DNA of 64,000 nucleotides from Lewinellaceae bacterium (GTDB lineage: Bacteria; Bacteroidota; Bacteroidia; Chitinophagales; Saprospiraceae): contig JACJYD010000003.1 in NCBI GenBank assembly GCA_020636275.1, positions 124,001 through 188,000 of the forward strand, written 5' to 3'. Of the stretch, positions 50,409 to 59,691 are shown piece after piece. A program made the translations under genes and the position numbers. The notes beneath the pieces were generated by a model. The model ran no database searches. It saw only the letters and a list, made by a program, of their open reading frames with translations, and had not been told where the DNA came from. Position 1 is the stretch's first letter. The number at the start of each line of letters is the position of its first letter.

Positions 50409-51123
50409 GATTGATTATAACTTTTAACTGGTATTTCTCGATGCTGCAAAGGTACAAATCCGGCAATGGCTTCGCCGTTGAAAAGTCGCAAAGACTTTAT
50501 CTTCTAAAAAAATAATGGCCGGAAATTCCCCCCGTATTGGGGCTGGAGATTCCTGCCAAATGCAGATCGAACAGGCCTGTGAAATGACCTTGCTTAGAAG
50601 TAGTTTCGTGGATTTTGACACGTTGGCCGCTTGCAACAACGGGAAGCTGCTATAAGCGGGTTTGGGTTAAAGCAATAAACACCGCCTCCTTTCATAGAAT
50701 AAAAGGCGTTTACAGGGAAGGAAAACCTGTCAAATTGGGATAGTGTCAATGGATTTTCCAATCATTACCTAAGACACAAAAACATGGTGCCCCCTTCATC
50801 CGGAATGTAAAAAAAGGAGGCCATTTTCTAAAAAAAGCACACCCTTCCAAAATTGGAGGGCAATTTTTGAAAGGAAAACCAAACGGTGGGTAGTCCTTTG
50901 GGGTTGGTGTAGATCATCTAAAGTAAGGCTCGTGAGTGTTTTGTGGATAAAATCCACTTTTTTCCGCTACAAGCCATTTACGAAGCGCAATTTAAAGGGT
51001 TTTATATTAAAATGGCAGATTGTCTAACCTTTTTCTTCCAATATGACGCCGCTTGCTGAAAAAGTAACGCCGTTTCTTGGTTTTGCCTGCTTCCGACTGG
51101 AAAAGATTCCCTATCTTGGATAG
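50409..51123. other. 715-base intergenic region with the polysaccharide promoter
   Basis: No convincing gene. The left end holds a TACCTTTG box (50447-50454) for the polysaccharide locus. The rest is AT-rich, with several short A and T runs and no long hairpin or sulfur-regulon motif noticed. It also contains the unseen promoter of the plus-strand nuclease-like gene at 51124. Confidence 0.6.
50447..50454 (-). promoter_or_regulatory. -7 box of the polysaccharide locus
   Basis: The minus strand reads TACCTTTG, a perfect TAnnTTTG match 39 bases upstream of the first gene. No clear -33 TTTG was found at the usual distance. Confidence 0.45.
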
Positions 51124-51939
51124 ATGCGCAGCCTGCTTTTTTTCAGTTTTTTCCTCTCTTTTCTGTGGCATACCAGCTACTCCCAGGATACCCTTCCTGT
51201 TTTTCTCAAACTCCTCACCTGGAATATCCAGGACTTTGGCCGAAGCAAAGACAAAGAGGAGGTCCGCCGGATCGCAGGGTTTCTCCGGGAGTACGACCTG
51301 GTCGCTATTCAGGAGGTCGTGGCAGGCGCCAGCGGACCGAAAGCCGTGGCTCGCCTGGCTGATGAGCTCGACCGGATGGGCCATAACTGGGATTATCGCA
51401 TCAGCGACCGCACCGATAGCCCGCCGTATAAGACCGAGCGCTATGCTTTTCTGTGGAAGACCGACCGGGTAAAACCGGTTGGGAGGACCTGGTTGGAAGA
51501 TTCCCTTCCGGAAGCCGTTTTCCGGGAACCCTATCTGGGTCGCTTTCAATTCGGCGATCGAACCGTCCTGATCGCTAATTACCACGCACGCCGGGGCGCC
51601 GACCTGCCGGAGGAAGAGATCCCGTTTTTGACGAGCCTATACGAGCGCTATCCCGAAGATCCCCTCATTCTGCTGGGCGACTTTAACCTGGACGCCTCCA
51701 ACCCTGTATTTGACAGTTGGGAAAAAATGGGCTGTCTGCCTGTCGTAAATGGCGAACCCACCACGCTGCGCTTCTCCTGTGAGGCGGATTACTTCTCCTC
51801 TTCGTTCGACAATATTTTTCTTCCCCCCTCCCTTCATATCCTGGAGAAAGGGATCATCGATACGGTTGGCGATTGCGCAAATCTCAAGGAAAGCCGGGCA
51901 CTCTCGGATCACGTACCGGTCTGGGTAAGGTGCAACTAA
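51124..51939 (+). CDS. secreted endonuclease/exonuclease/phosphatase family protein
   Basis: A 271-residue protein with a signal peptide (MRSLLFFSFFLSFLWHTSYS). The DNase I-like fold shows in LLTWNIQDFG, AIQEVV (metal-binding Glu), 'NYHARRG', LLGDFNLD (Asp-Phe-Asn) and the final SDHVPVWV (catalytic Asp-His). All catalytic residues are present. It could be an extracellular nuclease or a phosphodiesterase. It converges on the SulP gene; the two stop codons lie in the arms of one hairpin. Confidence 0.87.
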   Translation: MRSLLFFSFFLSFLWHTSYSQDTLPVFLKLLTWNIQDFGRSKDKEEVRRIAGFLREYDLVAIQEVVAGASGPKAVARLADELDRMGHNWDYRISDRTDSPPYKTERYAFLWKTDRVKPVGRTWLEDSLPEAVFREPYLGRFQFGDRTVLIANYHARRGADLPEEEIPFLTSLYERYPEDPLILLGDFNLDASNPVFDSWEKMGCLPVVNGEPTTLRFSCEADYFSSSFDNIFLPPSLHILEKGIIDTVGDCANLKESRALSDHVPVWVRCN

Positions 51940-51979
51940 AAATTGCCGCAGGCAAATTCGGACGGCCGCTTAGTTGCAC
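51930..51979. terminator. shared hairpin between two converging genes
   Basis: GTGCAACTAA at 51930-51939 pairs with TTAGTTGCAC at 51970-51979. Each arm contains the last codons (Cys-Asn-stop) of one gene. A smaller hairpin, TTGCC-GCA-GGCAA, lies in the loop. This could act as a bidirectional terminator. Confidence 0.5.
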
Positions 51980-53706
51980 TCCTGGAAGATCCGTGCTTCG
52001 CAAGTCTCGCAGATCTGGGGGTCGAGCTCTTGGTAAATGGCGGAAATCGCTTCTTTTTTGGTCTTGAAGAAATGATCTTCCCCGATCTCGTCGCGATACC
52101 CGCCGGCACGGAGCACGTCCTGGGCTACGATTTTCAGCCCACAAATGTAGAGGTCGCCGCCCATGGCGCGCCAGCGCTTGGCTTCCTGTACGAGGAATTC
52201 AGCCCCGGTGATGTCGATAAAATTGATGCCGTTGGCCAGGATGAGCAGCCGGCGTTGGGGGTTGTTCTCACTCATGGAGGCCAGGAAAGAGGCCACGTGA
52301 TCAACCGCTCCGTAATAGAGCGATCCGTCGATGCGCACGACCTTGAGTTGGGGGCATTCCTTAAGCGGCTTGCGGGCAATGTTGGTAAAATGGCGGTTGG
52401 GATTCTCCGGGTCGGGAGCCAGAATCGCGATGTGGGGAGAGGAGGTTTTGGACAAGTAAAATACCAGCGACAGGAATACCCCGATGTAAATGGCGAATTC
52501 CAATTCGAGAAACAGGGTTGAGAGGAAGGTGACCAGGAGGACCGCTCTTTCCTTGGCACTGGTCCGGAAGATCCCGCGGATCTGTTTCACCTCGATCAGG
52601 TTGATGGCGACCAGCAGGATGATCCCCCCCATGGCGGGCATGGGCAGGTAGGCTGCAAGCGGGGCGACCAGCAACAAAATGCCGGCCAGCAAAATGGAAG
52701 AAAAAATAGCGGCCATCGGAGTTTTAGCCCCCGCTTCATAATTGACGCCCGAGCGGGTCAGCGAACCGGCGCCGGCATAACTGGAGAAAAAACTGCCCAC
52801 GATATTGGACAGACCCTGCCCGATGAATTCCTGGTTGCCATCGATGCGCTGGTGCGATTTCACGGAGATGACGCGCGCCAGGGTCAGGGTTTGGATCAAC
52901 CCCAGCAAAGCCACGGCAAAGGCGTTCGACGCCAGGCGCTTGACCGAGGCGATCGACATGGGCGGCGGATCAAATGGCGGTAGCTTCGAGGGCATGCGGC
53001 CTACGAAATGGATGCCTTCCGATTCACCGCCGAGCAGCAAGGCCAGTCCTGCGCCAACCACCATTGCAATGAGCAGGTGGGGAAGTTTTTTGGACAGCCG
53101 GCGCACCCCCAATGCGACCAGCAGGGTACCGAGGCTGACCACCACGACTTTCGGATTGGTGTGGCCGATGTTCCGGCCGATCGCGACCAGGGTGTCGAAA
53201 AATTCCGCCTGACGCGGGATCTGAATGCCCAGTACGTATTTCAACTGACTGGTAAAGATCAGGATCGCCGCGCCCGCAGTAAATCCAACTACTACGGTGT
53301 GGGACACAAAATTGGCCAGCACGCCCATCCTCGCCAGCCCCAGCGCTAGCTGAAATACACCGGAAAGAAAGGTTACCGCCAATACCAACTGGATGAATTC
53401 CGGGGTAGTCGGCTCGGCCAGGGGACTCACCGCAGCAAATAGAACCAGCGATGTCGCCGTAGTGGGCCCTGAGATCAGGTGGTACGAAGAACCGAACAAA
53501 GCGGCTACGATCGGAATGGCAATGGCTGAATACAAACCATAAACCGGAGGCAATCCGGCGATCATGGCAAATGCAATGCCTTGTGGTAAAACAATGATAG
53601 CGCCGGTCAACCCCGCCATTAAATCACCCCGCACGGTTTTCCAGGTGACCATCGGCCACCATTGCAGGAAGGGGAATACTCGGGAAAGGATCTCTTTGCG
53701 GTCCAT
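51970..53706 (-). CDS. SulP-family anion permease with STAS domain
   Basis: A 578-residue membrane protein. The start at 53706 (MDRKEILSRVFPFLQWW) is preferred because the longer frame translates a tandem repeat. The family signatures 'GLPPVYGLYSAIAIPIVAAL' and 'NIVGSFFSSYAGAGSLTRS' are clear, with about 11-12 helices, followed by a C-terminal STAS domain (about 430-560). SulP proteins carry sulfate or bicarbonate. As the last gene behind the Soe-like enzyme genes it may export sulfate, which is inference; SulP is better known for uptake. Confidence 0.87.
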   Translation of the reverse strand: MDRKEILSRVFPFLQWWPMVTWKTVRGDLMAGLTGAIIVLPQGIAFAMIAGLPPVYGLYSAIAIPIVAALFGSSYHLISGPTTATSLVLFAAVSPLAEPTTPEFIQLVLAVTFLSGVFQLALGLARMGVLANFVSHTVVVGFTAGAAILIFTSQLKYVLGIQIPRQAEFFDTLVAIGRNIGHTNPKVVVVSLGTLLVALGVRRLSKKLPHLLIAMVVGAGLALLLGGESEGIHFVGRMPSKLPPFDPPPMSIASVKRLASNAFAVALLGLIQTLTLARVISVKSHQRIDGNQEFIGQGLSNIVGSFFSSYAGAGSLTRSGVNYEAGAKTPMAAIFSSILLAGILLLVAPLAAYLPMPAMGGIILLVAINLIEVKQIRGIFRTSAKERAVLLVTFLSTLFLELEFAIYIGVFLSLVFYLSKTSSPHIAILAPDPENPNRHFTNIARKPLKECPQLKVVRIDGSLYYGAVDHVASFLASMSENNPQRRLLILANGINFIDITGAEFLVQEAKRWRAMGGDLYICGLKIVAQDVLRAGGYRDEIGEDHFFKTKKEAISAIYQELDPQICETCEARIFQECN

Positions 53707-53710
53707 TTCT

Positions 53711-53778
53711 AGTGAAAGGTGAAGGGTGAAGGGTGAAGGGTGATGAGTCTCTTCACTCTTCACCCTTCATGCTTCACT
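53711..53778. repeat. tandem GGGTGAA repeat forming an intercistronic hairpin
   Basis: Between the SoeA-like gene and SulP lie several copies of a 7-base unit (GGGTGAA), then their approximate reverse complement (CTTCACCCTTCA). The two halves can fold into a long imperfect hairpin. It may lower SulP expression relative to the enzyme, or only be a slippage-prone spacer. Confidence 0.6.
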
Positions 53779-56629
53779 TGATAAAAAATGTCTCCTCTGC
53801 CGGCCTCAGCGCCCGTTTCATCCAGAGCGGACGACGCAGGCCACCGGGGCCCGGAGCGGGGCGGGTCATGGCCAGCCACTTTTTGTAAACTTCGAAAGAT
53901 TTGTTCGTGTCGACAAAAATATCGCCGTATTTATCGCCTTCCTGGGCTTTCTCCAGGCGTACTTTCTGGTGCCAGCAGTGCATCCCGCTGATGGGATCGG
54001 GGTGCACGGGGAAGGTGATATTCTGATGCACACCGCCGTCGCCCCAGAAAATGCGGGAGCTATCCGGATCGGCGCTCTTGAACGGCTTGATATCGCTAAG
54101 GGTGCGCATGCGCCAGCCGCCGTTGCCGTCGTTTTCGATGCTGACGGTGTTGACAGCCCAGCGGTTGCCCGGGGCATCGTGCGGACGGCGCCAGCGGCCC
54201 AGGTGGTGTGAACAGGCTACCACGCCGGGTTTCATGCCTTCCGTCACCCAGACCTTATCCACAAAGTATCCGATCTCGGTATTCACCCGCAGGATGTCGC
54301 CGGTCTGTACGCCTAATTTCTTGGCGTCGCTGGGGTGCATCCAGATGGGGTTTCGGTTGGAGATCTCGTACAACCACTTTGCATTGCCCGAGCGCGAGTG
54401 GATCAGCGTGGGCAGGCGGAAGGTGGGCACGAGCGGATACTCGTTCTTCGAGCGGTCCATCTCCTCTTCGTGGATATGGCTCTTGATATAGGTCGGAATC
54501 GCATATTCGGGCCACTTCCAGTCGATCATCGTCTGGGAGAAAAACTCGTTCTTGCGCGAAGGCGTGGGGAATCCTTCCACCGGTTTCCCATCGGCCATGA
54601 TCCCGATCGCTTTCCCGTTTTTGGTGATGACCTGACTGACGGGGTCCACCTCAGCGCCTTCCATCATGCTGGCCGGCAGTTCATCGAGGTGCTTATTGTA
54701 GACCGAAGGTTCGATGTTGAAGGCGCCGTATTTGCGCATATAGTCGAGCGGGGTGAGCCCTTCCTTGGCGGCGGCTTCCGGCAGTCCTTTGATATTTTCG
54801 AAAATGAACCGGTAATACTCGTCGACCGTGATCTTTTCGCCGGGGCGATAGGGCGATTCGAAGTGTTTGCGAATACCCATGCTGCCGTCGGAGTCAATCC
54901 GCCACGACAACTCGATCCAGAATTCGTCTTCTTCCCACACTTCACCGGGGTTCACCTCATAGGTAAAGTTGAAAGTTTTGCCGGAGCGCCGGGCGGCTTC
55001 GCGGAAGACGGGCTGCCGGAAGGCGATCCATACGCCGGCGTGGGTTTCATACGAGTTGAGGTCATGCCGCTCGGAAGCCAGGCCCATGGGGAGCACGTAA
55101 TCGGCAAAGAAGGCCGTTTCGCTCCAGGTCGGGGTCAGGGCGGCATGGAGCCCGAACATGGACTCGTCTGAATAGGCTTCGATCCAGGAGAAACCGTCGG
55201 GATAGGTCCAGACGGGGTTGAACACGCGGGAGAAGTATACGTCCATAAATCCGCGGCGTTCCTTGAGGAAGTGCGGCAACAGGAAGCTCGGTTCGAAATA
55301 AGCCAGCGGGTATTCCTTCGGGAAGTGGAGTTCGTTCCAGAAGGTCTGTGCCGGCGGTTTGTCGAAGAACTTGGCGTGCACCTTGTTCCAGGTATTGGGA
55401 GAGGTGCCGCCTACGGTGCCTACGCTGCCCGTGATGACGTGCAGGAAGTGCAGGGCGCGGGCCACTGCCCAACCGCCGAGGTTGCCGGAGGAAGCGCTGC
55501 GCCAGTTGTGACTGGCAAAGCGGGTACCGGCATCCCCGATGGCGCGGGCAACTTCGATAATCATGTTCGCTTTCACGCCGCTTTCCCTTTCGGCAAATTC
55601 GGGCGTATATTCTGCATACTCGGCGCGCAGGGCTTCGATAAAAGCTTCGAAGGTGACAGGCTTGCCGGGGTGTACGCTTTTCATGTATTCGTCCCAGTTC
55701 ATCCAGTTCTCCATGTAGGCGCGGTTGTACAGGCCTTCATCGAGCAGGATCTTGGCGATGGCCAGCAACACCGCGGCTTCGGTACCCGGATAGGAGGGCA
55801 TCCAGAAGTTGGCGTGGCTGGCGGTATTCGACAGGCGCGGGTCGATCACGGCCAGTTTGGCGCCTTTCATCTTGCCTTCCATAATGCGTTGGGCGTGCGG
55901 ATTGAAATAGTGTCCGCTTTCCAGGTGCGCACTGATGAGCAGGATGAACTTGGCGTTGGCGTGGTCGGGGGAAGGCCGGTCGTGTCCGTACCAGATGGCG
56001 TAGCCGAAGCGCGCGCCGGAAGAGCAAATGTTGGTATGGCTGTTGTGGCCGTCGACGTTCCAGGACTGCAGCACGCGGTCCATATAGCCCTCGTGTCCGG
56101 GACGGCCTACGTGGTAGGCGATCTGGTTGTTGCGGCCTTCCTGGATGGCTTTGCGCATCCGGCCTGCGATATCGTCGAGCACCTGATCCCAGGAGACGCG
56201 TTCCCACTTCCCTTCACCGCGTTTCCCGGTGCGTTTTAGCGGGTAGAGCACGCGGTCAGGGTCGTTGATCTGGTTGATCGTGGCAGGGCCTTTGGCGCAG
56301 TTGCGTCCACGACTCCCCGGATGATACGGGTTGCCTTCAAACTTGCGGACCTTCCAGGAGTCCTTGTCGATGAAGGCCGTCAAACCACAAGCCGATTCAC
56401 AGTTAAAACAGGTGGTCGGCACGATCATGTAGTTTTTCTTTTCTTTGCGCGGCCATGCTTTTGCCTCATATTCCGTCCAGTCATCCCATTTTTCGGGTGG
56501 CGGGAAATTGGTCAGTTGGCCGGGCTCGGTCAGACGGTTCAAATCGGCGGGTTCTTCCTTGTGGAGGTTGGGGATGATACCGATCGATTCCGCAATGCGT
56601 TCAATGACAGAATGTTTGCGAGGAGCCAT
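53774..56629 (-). CDS. SoeA-like molybdopterin oxidoreductase
   Basis: A 951-residue catalytic subunit of the DMSO-reductase family. Cys74, Cys77, Cys81 and Cys111 (CFNCESAC, then NCAKG) bind a 4Fe-4S cluster, and Cys202 (NICSSGARFG) is the likely Mo ligand. There is no twin-arginine signal, so the enzyme is cytoplasmic, as in SoeABC sulfite dehydrogenase and unlike Psr/Phs reductases. Length is close to SoeA. With the ferredoxin/NrfD fusion and SQR in the same operon, oxidation of sulfite to sulfate is the best guess; thiosulfate or tetrathionate chemistry cannot be excluded. Confidence 0.78.
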   Translation of the reverse strand: MAPRKHSVIERIAESIGIIPNLHKEEPADLNRLTEPGQLTNFPPPEKWDDWTEYEAKAWPRKEKKNYMIVPTTCFNCESACGLTAFIDKDSWKVRKFEGNPYHPGSRGRNCAKGPATINQINDPDRVLYPLKRTGKRGEGKWERVSWDQVLDDIAGRMRKAIQEGRNNQIAYHVGRPGHEGYMDRVLQSWNVDGHNSHTNICSSGARFGYAIWYGHDRPSPDHANAKFILLISAHLESGHYFNPHAQRIMEGKMKGAKLAVIDPRLSNTASHANFWMPSYPGTEAAVLLAIAKILLDEGLYNRAYMENWMNWDEYMKSVHPGKPVTFEAFIEALRAEYAEYTPEFAERESGVKANMIIEVARAIGDAGTRFASHNWRSASSGNLGGWAVARALHFLHVITGSVGTVGGTSPNTWNKVHAKFFDKPPAQTFWNELHFPKEYPLAYFEPSFLLPHFLKERRGFMDVYFSRVFNPVWTYPDGFSWIEAYSDESMFGLHAALTPTWSETAFFADYVLPMGLASERHDLNSYETHAGVWIAFRQPVFREAARRSGKTFNFTYEVNPGEVWEEDEFWIELSWRIDSDGSMGIRKHFESPYRPGEKITVDEYYRFIFENIKGLPEAAAKEGLTPLDYMRKYGAFNIEPSVYNKHLDELPASMMEGAEVDPVSQVITKNGKAIGIMADGKPVEGFPTPSRKNEFFSQTMIDWKWPEYAIPTYIKSHIHEEEMDRSKNEYPLVPTFRLPTLIHSRSGNAKWLYEISNRNPIWMHPSDAKKLGVQTGDILRVNTEIGYFVDKVWVTEGMKPGVVACSHHLGRWRRPHDAPGNRWAVNTVSIENDGNGGWRMRTLSDIKPFKSADPDSSRIFWGDGGVHQNITFPVHPDPISGMHCWHQKVRLEKAQEGDKYGDIFVDTNKSFEVYKKWLAMTRPAPGPGGLRRPLWMKRALRPAEETFFIK

Positions 56630-56659
56630 TGGAATTAGTTTTGAGTTTTTAGTGCTTAA

Positions 56660-56707
56660 TTTTTAGTGTTTAGTTCTTTGCCACAACTAAGAACTAAACA
56701 CTAAAAA
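56660..56707. repeat. intercistronic hairpin between SQR and SoeA-like genes
   Basis: A perfect 19-base-pair stem (TTTTTAGTGTTTAGTTCTT at 56660-56678, complement at 56689-56707) with a 10-base loop. Smaller copies of TTTTTAGTG lie just outside. It sits in the 93-base gap and could protect or separate the two parts of the message. Confidence 0.6.
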
Positions 56708-56722
56708 CTAAAAACCAAGAAT

Positions 56723-57931
56723 TTACATCGTTCCCTTCAAGATCCGTGTCCAGTACAGGAAGGGCAACACATATTTCTTGAGCAGCCACATGGAGTAGCG
56801 TTCCTGCGCCTGGTTGAAGGGGAAGGTCTCCATGGGTTGGCTGTCGTAATCGAATTCGGCCATGACGATCCGGCCGTATCCGGTGATGAGCGGACAGGAG
56901 CTGTAGCCGGTGTATTTGGCGGTGAGTGGCTGGCCGTTCATGTAACTCAGCAGGTTTTCGACCAGGACGGGCATTTGCTTCCGGACGGCGGCGCCGGTCT
57001 TGGCGGTCGGCAGGCTGGAAGCGTCGCCCAGGCTGAAAATATTCGGATACCGGACGTGTTGCAAGGTGTACTTGTCGACCTCTACCCAGCCGAAGGGATC
57101 GTTTGGATTCCGCAGCGGACTGTCCTTGATAAAGTCGGGGGCGCACTGCGGCGGTGTGACGTGGATCATGTCGAATTTCTGTTCCACACGTCCCACTATT
57201 TTACCCTCGGTATTGTATTGGTCGAAATAAGCAATCTGGTTCGGGCCGTCGATCTCGGCAAGGTTGTGGAAGAAATGGGTTTGTATGCCATAGCGTTTCA
57301 CCACCTTGGTCAATGTTTCGGCGTATTTTTTTACCCCGAAGATGATGGTACCACCCGAGAAGAAATGGACTTCCGAATCCTTGAGGATGCCTTGCCGGCG
57401 GAGGTAGTCGGAACCCAGGTACAGGATCTTCTGCGGAGCGCCTCCGCATTTGATGGGGGTATTGGGACTGGTAAAAAGGGCCTTGCCTCCTTTGGGGAAG
57501 CTTTTCAGGCACTCATAGGTATAAGGGGCATACTGGAACATGTAATTGGTGGTTACCCCGTACTTTCCGAGGCTTTCTCTCAATCCTTTTACCTTGTCCA
57601 GATCGAGTTTGATACCGGGAGCGACGATCAGGTAGTCATAGGTATACTTGTCGCCACTGACGCAGGTTACCGAATTCTTTTCCGGTTCGAAAGAAGCCAC
57701 GGCATCTTTTATCCAGGTGGCTTTGTCAGGGATTACGCTTTTCTCATCACGCTCGGTCGCGTCCTGATCGAAAACACCGCCGCCCACCAAGGTCCAGGCG
57801 GGCTGGTAGTAATGCTTTTCAGATGGTTCTATTATTCCAACTTTGAATTTTTTGTCTTTCAGCAACAGTTTTGCAGCTGTAGAAATGCCGGCATTACCTC
57901 CACCGACGACGAGAAATTGAAAATGGCTCAT
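56723..57931 (-). CDS. sqr: sulfide:quinone oxidoreductase, type II
   Basis: A 402-residue flavoprotein. VVGGGNAGIS near residue 8 binds FAD. The two catalytic cysteines are Cys162 (NTPIKCGGAPQKILYL) and Cys346 (YSSCPLITGYG), both in motifs nearly identical to those of human SQOR, and the C-terminal 'KKYVLPFLYW' helix anchors it to the membrane. It oxidises sulfide to persulfide and reduces quinone. It is the second gene of the operon, between the ferredoxin/NrfD fusion and the SoeA-like enzyme. Confidence 0.93.
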   Translation of the reverse strand: MSHFQFLVVGGGNAGISTAAKLLLKDKKFKVGIIEPSEKHYYQPAWTLVGGGVFDQDATERDEKSVIPDKATWIKDAVASFEPEKNSVTCVSGDKYTYDYLIVAPGIKLDLDKVKGLRESLGKYGVTTNYMFQYAPYTYECLKSFPKGGKALFTSPNTPIKCGGAPQKILYLGSDYLRRQGILKDSEVHFFSGGTIIFGVKKYAETLTKVVKRYGIQTHFFHNLAEIDGPNQIAYFDQYNTEGKIVGRVEQKFDMIHVTPPQCAPDFIKDSPLRNPNDPFGWVEVDKYTLQHVRYPNIFSLGDASSLPTAKTGAAVRKQMPVLVENLLSYMNGQPLTAKYTGYSSCPLITGYGRIVMAEFDYDSQPMETFPFNQAQERYSMWLLKKYVLPFLYWTRILKGTM

Positions 57932-57958
57932 GACTTTTAGTTTATCAAATGTTTCTAT

Positions 57959-59584
57959 TTATACCAAGGGTATGCGTTGCGGGGCTTCCACCCATATCTT
58001 TTCCGTAAAATAAATGCCGATCAGCAGGATGAGTCCAGAAAGCCCGGCGATCAGCGGGTTGCTTCCGGCAAAGGCCAACAAGGCGAGCGGCAGAATATTG
58101 CCGAATGCGATGGCGCCCCACCAGAACAGATTGCGATAGCGGCCTTTGAGGATCATCTCGACGGTTTTCTTGGCTTCTTTCGTCGGATGCGTCGTAGCCA
58201 GTTCGACGAGTACGGTGCCGAGGTTGAGGCCGATGGTCACGAGCATGACGGTTTTCAGGAAAGGCATCCAATTCTGGCCCGATTCCGTCCACAGGGCGAC
58301 GATCGACAACGCGGCGGCGCCTGCCATGAGGCTGTGCACCAGCATGTGGATAGCCATGGTTGGGCTCTGCCAAAAGTCGCGTCCTTTTGCCTGAGCGAAC
58401 AGGAAAGCGGTATAGACGGCGGTCAGCAGCGCAAATACGGCTGTGCCCCACCATATGATAGGCTGTATCGCATCCAACTGGAAGAAGGCTACTACGGCGG
58501 CGAGGGTCAGGAAAAGTCCGTAGATGGAGAAGGAGTAACCACCGCGGACCAACCAGGAATTCCATTGCGGGCGCAGCAACACATTGAGGAACCGGTCGGG
58601 CCGGTCGAGGTCCTTGATGAGCAATAAGCCGGTTGCGCCAAGGAACACCAATCCGGCGCCGATGGCCCACCAGAAGGTTTCAGCGGTGAACTCGGCCCAG
58701 CCGAAGATCCAGGCGGCGAAGAGCATCAGGAAGGAACCGGCGGAGATCGCTTTGGTCAGGACGTATCCCGACACTTCCCAACCCCAGAGGATACCCTTGT
58801 CGGGCGTATCGTAGATCCGCCGGGGCTTGCCCGTCAGAATATCGATCGATTTTACCGGACCGCTGGAGGCCAGTTCCTTATCGGTGGCGGTTTGTCCGCT
58901 GATATCCATGAGGGCTTTTACGATATCGCCTTCCGAATAGGCCATTTTCTCGGGGTTTTTGGCGTAGTGTCCAACCCCGCGAGCCTGGGCATTCCAGAAA
59001 TAGCTGTCGGAACGCTCCGTGGCGATGGGGTTGAGGGAAGCCTCGTCGCCATCGATATAGAACAGGTTGGGTATCGTGCCTTTGGCGGCTTTGCGCACGG
59101 TAACCTGTTCGCGGGACAGGAGGATGGAGATCTCCGATTCGGGATCGTCCATGTCGCCGGAAATGATGGCGTGCTCCGGACACACATTCACGCAGGCTGG
59201 TTCCAGGCCGATATCGACCCGGTGGGCGCAGTAATTGCACTTGGCGGCGGTATGGTTTTCCGGATTGATGTAGAGCGCGTCGTACGGGCAGGCCTGCATG
59301 CAGGATTTGCAACCGATGCAGCGATTGTTGTCGAAATCGACGATGCCGTCATCGCGGATGAACAGGGCCTCCACCGGGCAGATCTCTACACAGGGGGCGT
59401 CTGTACAATGATTGCACCGCATGACGGAAAACAAACGCCGGGTATTCGGAAACTCGCCTTTTTCCACCTGCTTGACCCAGGTGCGGTTGACACCCACGGG
59501 AACATCGTGTTCCGCTTTGCATGCTGTGGTGCAGGCATGACAGCCGATGCATTTGCGGTTGTCGATAATAAAGCCGTACTTCAT
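57959..59584 (-). CDS. ferredoxin-NrfD fusion, SoeBC-like
   Basis: A 541-residue fusion. Residues 1-190 are a four-cluster ferredoxin with 16 cysteines in four groups (12-22, 57-69, 89-99, 116-135). From about residue 265 there is an NrfD/PsrC-type membrane anchor of about eight helices. In SoeABC the B and C subunits are separate proteins, so here they are joined. It would carry electrons from the molybdoenzyme to quinone. It is the first gene of the operon and begins 27 bases before sqr. Its leader has an ArsR-type and a Crp-type site. Confidence 0.85.
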   Translation of the reverse strand: MKYGFIIDNRKCIGCHACTTACKAEHDVPVGVNRTWVKQVEKGEFPNTRRLFSVMRCNHCTDAPCVEICPVEALFIRDDGIVDFDNNRCIGCKSCMQACPYDALYINPENHTAAKCNYCAHRVDIGLEPACVNVCPEHAIISGDMDDPESEISILLSREQVTVRKAAKGTIPNLFYIDGDEASLNPIATERSDSYFWNAQARGVGHYAKNPEKMAYSEGDIVKALMDISGQTATDKELASSGPVKSIDILTGKPRRIYDTPDKGILWGWEVSGYVLTKAISAGSFLMLFAAWIFGWAEFTAETFWWAIGAGLVFLGATGLLLIKDLDRPDRFLNVLLRPQWNSWLVRGGYSFSIYGLFLTLAAVVAFFQLDAIQPIIWWGTAVFALLTAVYTAFLFAQAKGRDFWQSPTMAIHMLVHSLMAGAAALSIVALWTESGQNWMPFLKTVMLVTIGLNLGTVLVELATTHPTKEAKKTVEMILKGRYRNLFWWGAIAFGNILPLALLAFAGSNPLIAGLSGLILLIGIYFTEKIWVEAPQRIPLV

Positions 59585-59619
59585 ATCAAAGAATTTCTTT
59601 TAGGCATTCCCATAAAAGT

Positions 59620-59637
59620 ATGAACAGAATTTCATGT
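59620..59637. promoter_or_regulatory. ArsR-type operator of the sqr-soe operon
   Basis: ATGAACAGAATTTCATGT, an ATGAA-N6-TTCAT inverted repeat about 36 bases upstream of the fusion-gene ATG. It matches the sites at 18549, 61544 and 61956. Confidence 0.65.
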
Positions 59638-59691
59638 GAACAAGCAATCCAAAGAGAACTTGTCCCGAAATTCCGAATCTATGGCCAGTGA

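Noticed and set aside
53774..56629. Molybdoenzyme as periplasmic polysulfide or thiosulfate reductase
   Set aside because: No twin-arginine signal was found and the operon contains SQR and a SulP transporter, so an oxidative, cytoplasm-facing role fits better. It is not excluded.
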